NCBI GenBank assembly: GCA_025057155.1
Contig: JANWYD010000001.1
Coordinates: forward strand, 1 to 64,000
Direction of reading: 5' to 3'
Source of the DNA: Chloroflexaceae bacterium
Lineage (GTDB): Bacteria > Chloroflexota > Chloroflexia > Chloroflexales > Chloroflexaceae
Length of the DNA: 64,000 nt
Shown here: piece by piece, positions 62,830-64,000 of the stretch
How the letters are laid out: each line of letters opens with the position of its first letter
Numbering within the stretch: position 1 is the first letter of the stretch
Made by a program: the position numbers and the translations under genes
The notes under the pieces: model-generated
Told to the model about the DNA's origin: nothing
Database searches by the model: none
What the model saw: the letters and a program-made list of their open reading frames with translations, nothing else

Positions 62830-64000
62830 TCACTGAGGCGCCACGTCGGGCAAAACGAAGCGCAGCACCCGATTGGTGGCGCGGTCGGTCACCCACACCG
62901 CCCCCCCGGCGTCCACTGCCAGGCCGCTCGGGCTGGTCAGGGCGACGAGATCGTTACTCTGCCCACTCCAGCGCAGCAGCGGATCGCCGCGCAGGTTGAA
63001 GGAGATGACCTGGCTCCGGCTGGGCACGCTGACAAAGACCGTGCCATCGGGGCTGGCGGTAAGCGCGGGATCATCGTAGGTGTTCGGGCGCCAGCCGGCC
63101 ACCTGCCAGGTGACGATGGGGATGGGGCCGACCCGTCCGGCGCCATCGGGCGCGAACACCTGGACGCGGCTGTTCCAGGTGTCGGCCACGTAGAGATTGC
63201 CCTGCGCGTCCACAGCCAGGCTGGTCGGCTCGTTGAACTGACCTGGCTCGGCCCCGGCGGCGCCGAACTGGTAGAGGAACGTCCCGTCGCTATCGGTCAC
63301 GATGATGCGGCGGTTGCCAGTATCAGCGATGTAGACGTTGCCCCGGGCGTCCACCGCCACGCCGCGCGGCCCGAACAACCCCAGGGGGGCGGCGGCATTT
63401 CGCTCCGGGTCGCCTCCAGTAATCGTCGCTAGCCGGCCATCGCCCAGATCCTGTTCGCCGCTGCCCCAGGCGGCGACCGCCCGGCCCTGGGGATTGTACT
63501 TCACAATGCGGGCGTTCCAGGTATCGGCGACATACAGGTTCCCCTCGGCGTCAACGGCCAGACCACGGGGCTCGTACAGCTCGCCCAGGGCCGCGCCCTG
63601 CCCGCCAAGGCTGCGGATCAAGCGCCCGTCGGGGCCGTAGACGTGAATGCGATGGCCGCCGGTGTCGGCGATGTAGAGATTGCCCTGCGCGTCAATGGCC
63701 ACGCCTGTCGGCTGGCCACCCCCGGCGGGCAAGGTTAGCACCTGTCGGGCCACCAGCCGCAGATCGGGCGACGCCGGCGCCGCTGGCGGCGCCCCCCCGC
63801 CGCCGGCCACCAGGTCGCTGCGCACCCAGACCTCCATCTCCCGTGCGCCAGGCACGAGGGGATAGGGCAACTCGCGGTACAAGACGTAGCGGCCCAGCCA
63901 GTTCCAGTTCTCAACGCGGAACGGCCACAGAAGCGGAGCATACGGGCCGTGCACCTCCGCCGAAATATCGCGCCCGCACCCGCCCGAGCCGCCGGACCCG
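62830..64000 (-). CDS. NHL-repeat protein, C-terminal part (partial at right edge)
   Basis: The frame is open to the window end, so only the C-terminal 389 codons are seen and the GTG at 63954 is not a real start. The first part (PYAPLLWPFRVENWNWLGRY, PYPLVPGAREMEVWVRSDL) resembles the extracytoplasmic tail of GT39/Agl23-like membrane glycosyltransferases of Chloroflexi (TIGR03663-like). It is followed by six or so NHL repeats (GVAIDAQGNLYIADTGGHRI, GLAVDAEGNLYVADTWNARI, GVAVDARGNVYIADTGNRRI, and on) forming a beta-propeller. The glycosyltransferase identity is an inference that needs the missing N-terminus. Confidence 0.75.
   Translation of the reverse strand, partial: GSGGSGGCGRDISAEVHGPYAPLLWPFRVENWNWLGRYVLYRELPYPLVPGAREMEVWVRSDLVAGGGGAPPAAPASPDLRLVARQVLTLPAGGGQPTGVAIDAQGNLYIADTGGHRIHVYGPDGRLIRSLGGQGAALGELYEPRGLAVDAEGNLYVADTWNARIVKYNPQGRAVAAWGSGEQDLGDGRLATITGGDPERNAAAPLGLFGPRGVAVDARGNVYIADTGNRRIIVTDSDGTFLYQFGAAGAEPGQFNEPTSLAVDAQGNLYVADTWNSRVQVFAPDGAGRVGPIPIVTWQVAGWRPNTYDDPALTASPDGTVFVSVPSRSQVISFNLRGDPLLRWSGQSNDLVALTSPSGLAVDAGGAVWVTDRATNRVLRFVLPDVAPQ

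Overview
The window is GC-rich bacterial chromosome, almost certainly from the Chloroflexota, probably order Chloroflexales (Roseiflexus/Chloroflexus-like). The grounds are the 5' end of a 16S rRNA at the left edge, family content typical of that group (MGDG-synthase-like glycosyltransferases, a CtaA heme A synthase, a monocistronic gltB, a sortase with no obvious substrate nearby, and a GT39-like protein ending in NHL repeats), and intergenic spacers full of short dispersed palindromes. I see no phage, transposase, plasmid gene or CRISPR array. The assignment rests on gene families and rRNA, not on a search.

Layout. 1-3.2 kb: 16S 5' end with promoter and leader (minus), ctaA, a CBS-domain protein and a DUF4388-type protein. 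3.5-8 kb: a tightly coupled operon of a bacterial-PH membrane protein, a secreted membrane-anchored protein and an ABC ATPase whose permease partner is absent. 8.3-11 kb: a free-standing double-AP2 protein convergent with an Amt ammonium transporter whose upstream region carries two inverted repeats of identical geometry. 11.5-18.4 kb: rnhC, a class V aminotransferase, a frameshifted small gene, a 33-codon membrane-peptide gene with its own promoter and terminator, a membrane histidine kinase and a lipoprotein glycosidase. 18.4-20.5 kb: a 230-bp foldback element, then a papain-like-fold protein and an alpha/beta hydrolase. 20.6-29.4 kb (minus): an exopolysaccharide/glycan cluster (polyprenyl glycosylphosphotransferase, UDP-glucuronate decarboxylase-type SDR, O-antigen ligase, epimerase, flippase-like protein, GT4, PAP2-like phosphatase).

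30-43.4 kb: DUF1992 protein, gltB with a strong promoter and a long hairpin-bearing leader, GT4, EamA exporter, DUF4838 protein, LCAT-like lipase, a small membrane protein, a polyprenyl synthase with altered Asp motifs, and tRNA-Arg(UCU). 43.5-50.1 kb (minus): a secreted protein, a phospholipase D-like protein, and an oligopeptide ABC importer (binding protein and two permeases, no ATPases). 50.4-54.5 kb (minus): a pyr operon, pyrR-pyrB-pyrC', controlled by a recognisable PyrR-type attenuator; its dihydroorotase-like protein has lost essentially all metal ligands. 54.8-64 kb: two tandem MGDG-synthase-like GTs, sortase, YceI lipoprotein, a small conserved-looking protein, HAD phosphatase, 6-phosphogluconolactonase, a kinase-dead APH-fold protein, and the C-terminal part of an NHL-repeat protein running off the right edge.

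The most noteworthy items are the inactive dihydroorotase homologue in a PyrR-attenuated pyr operon, the 33-aa membrane peptide with a complete transcription unit, the structured gltB leader, and two families of intergenic palindromes that sit repeatedly at gene ends and in leaders.
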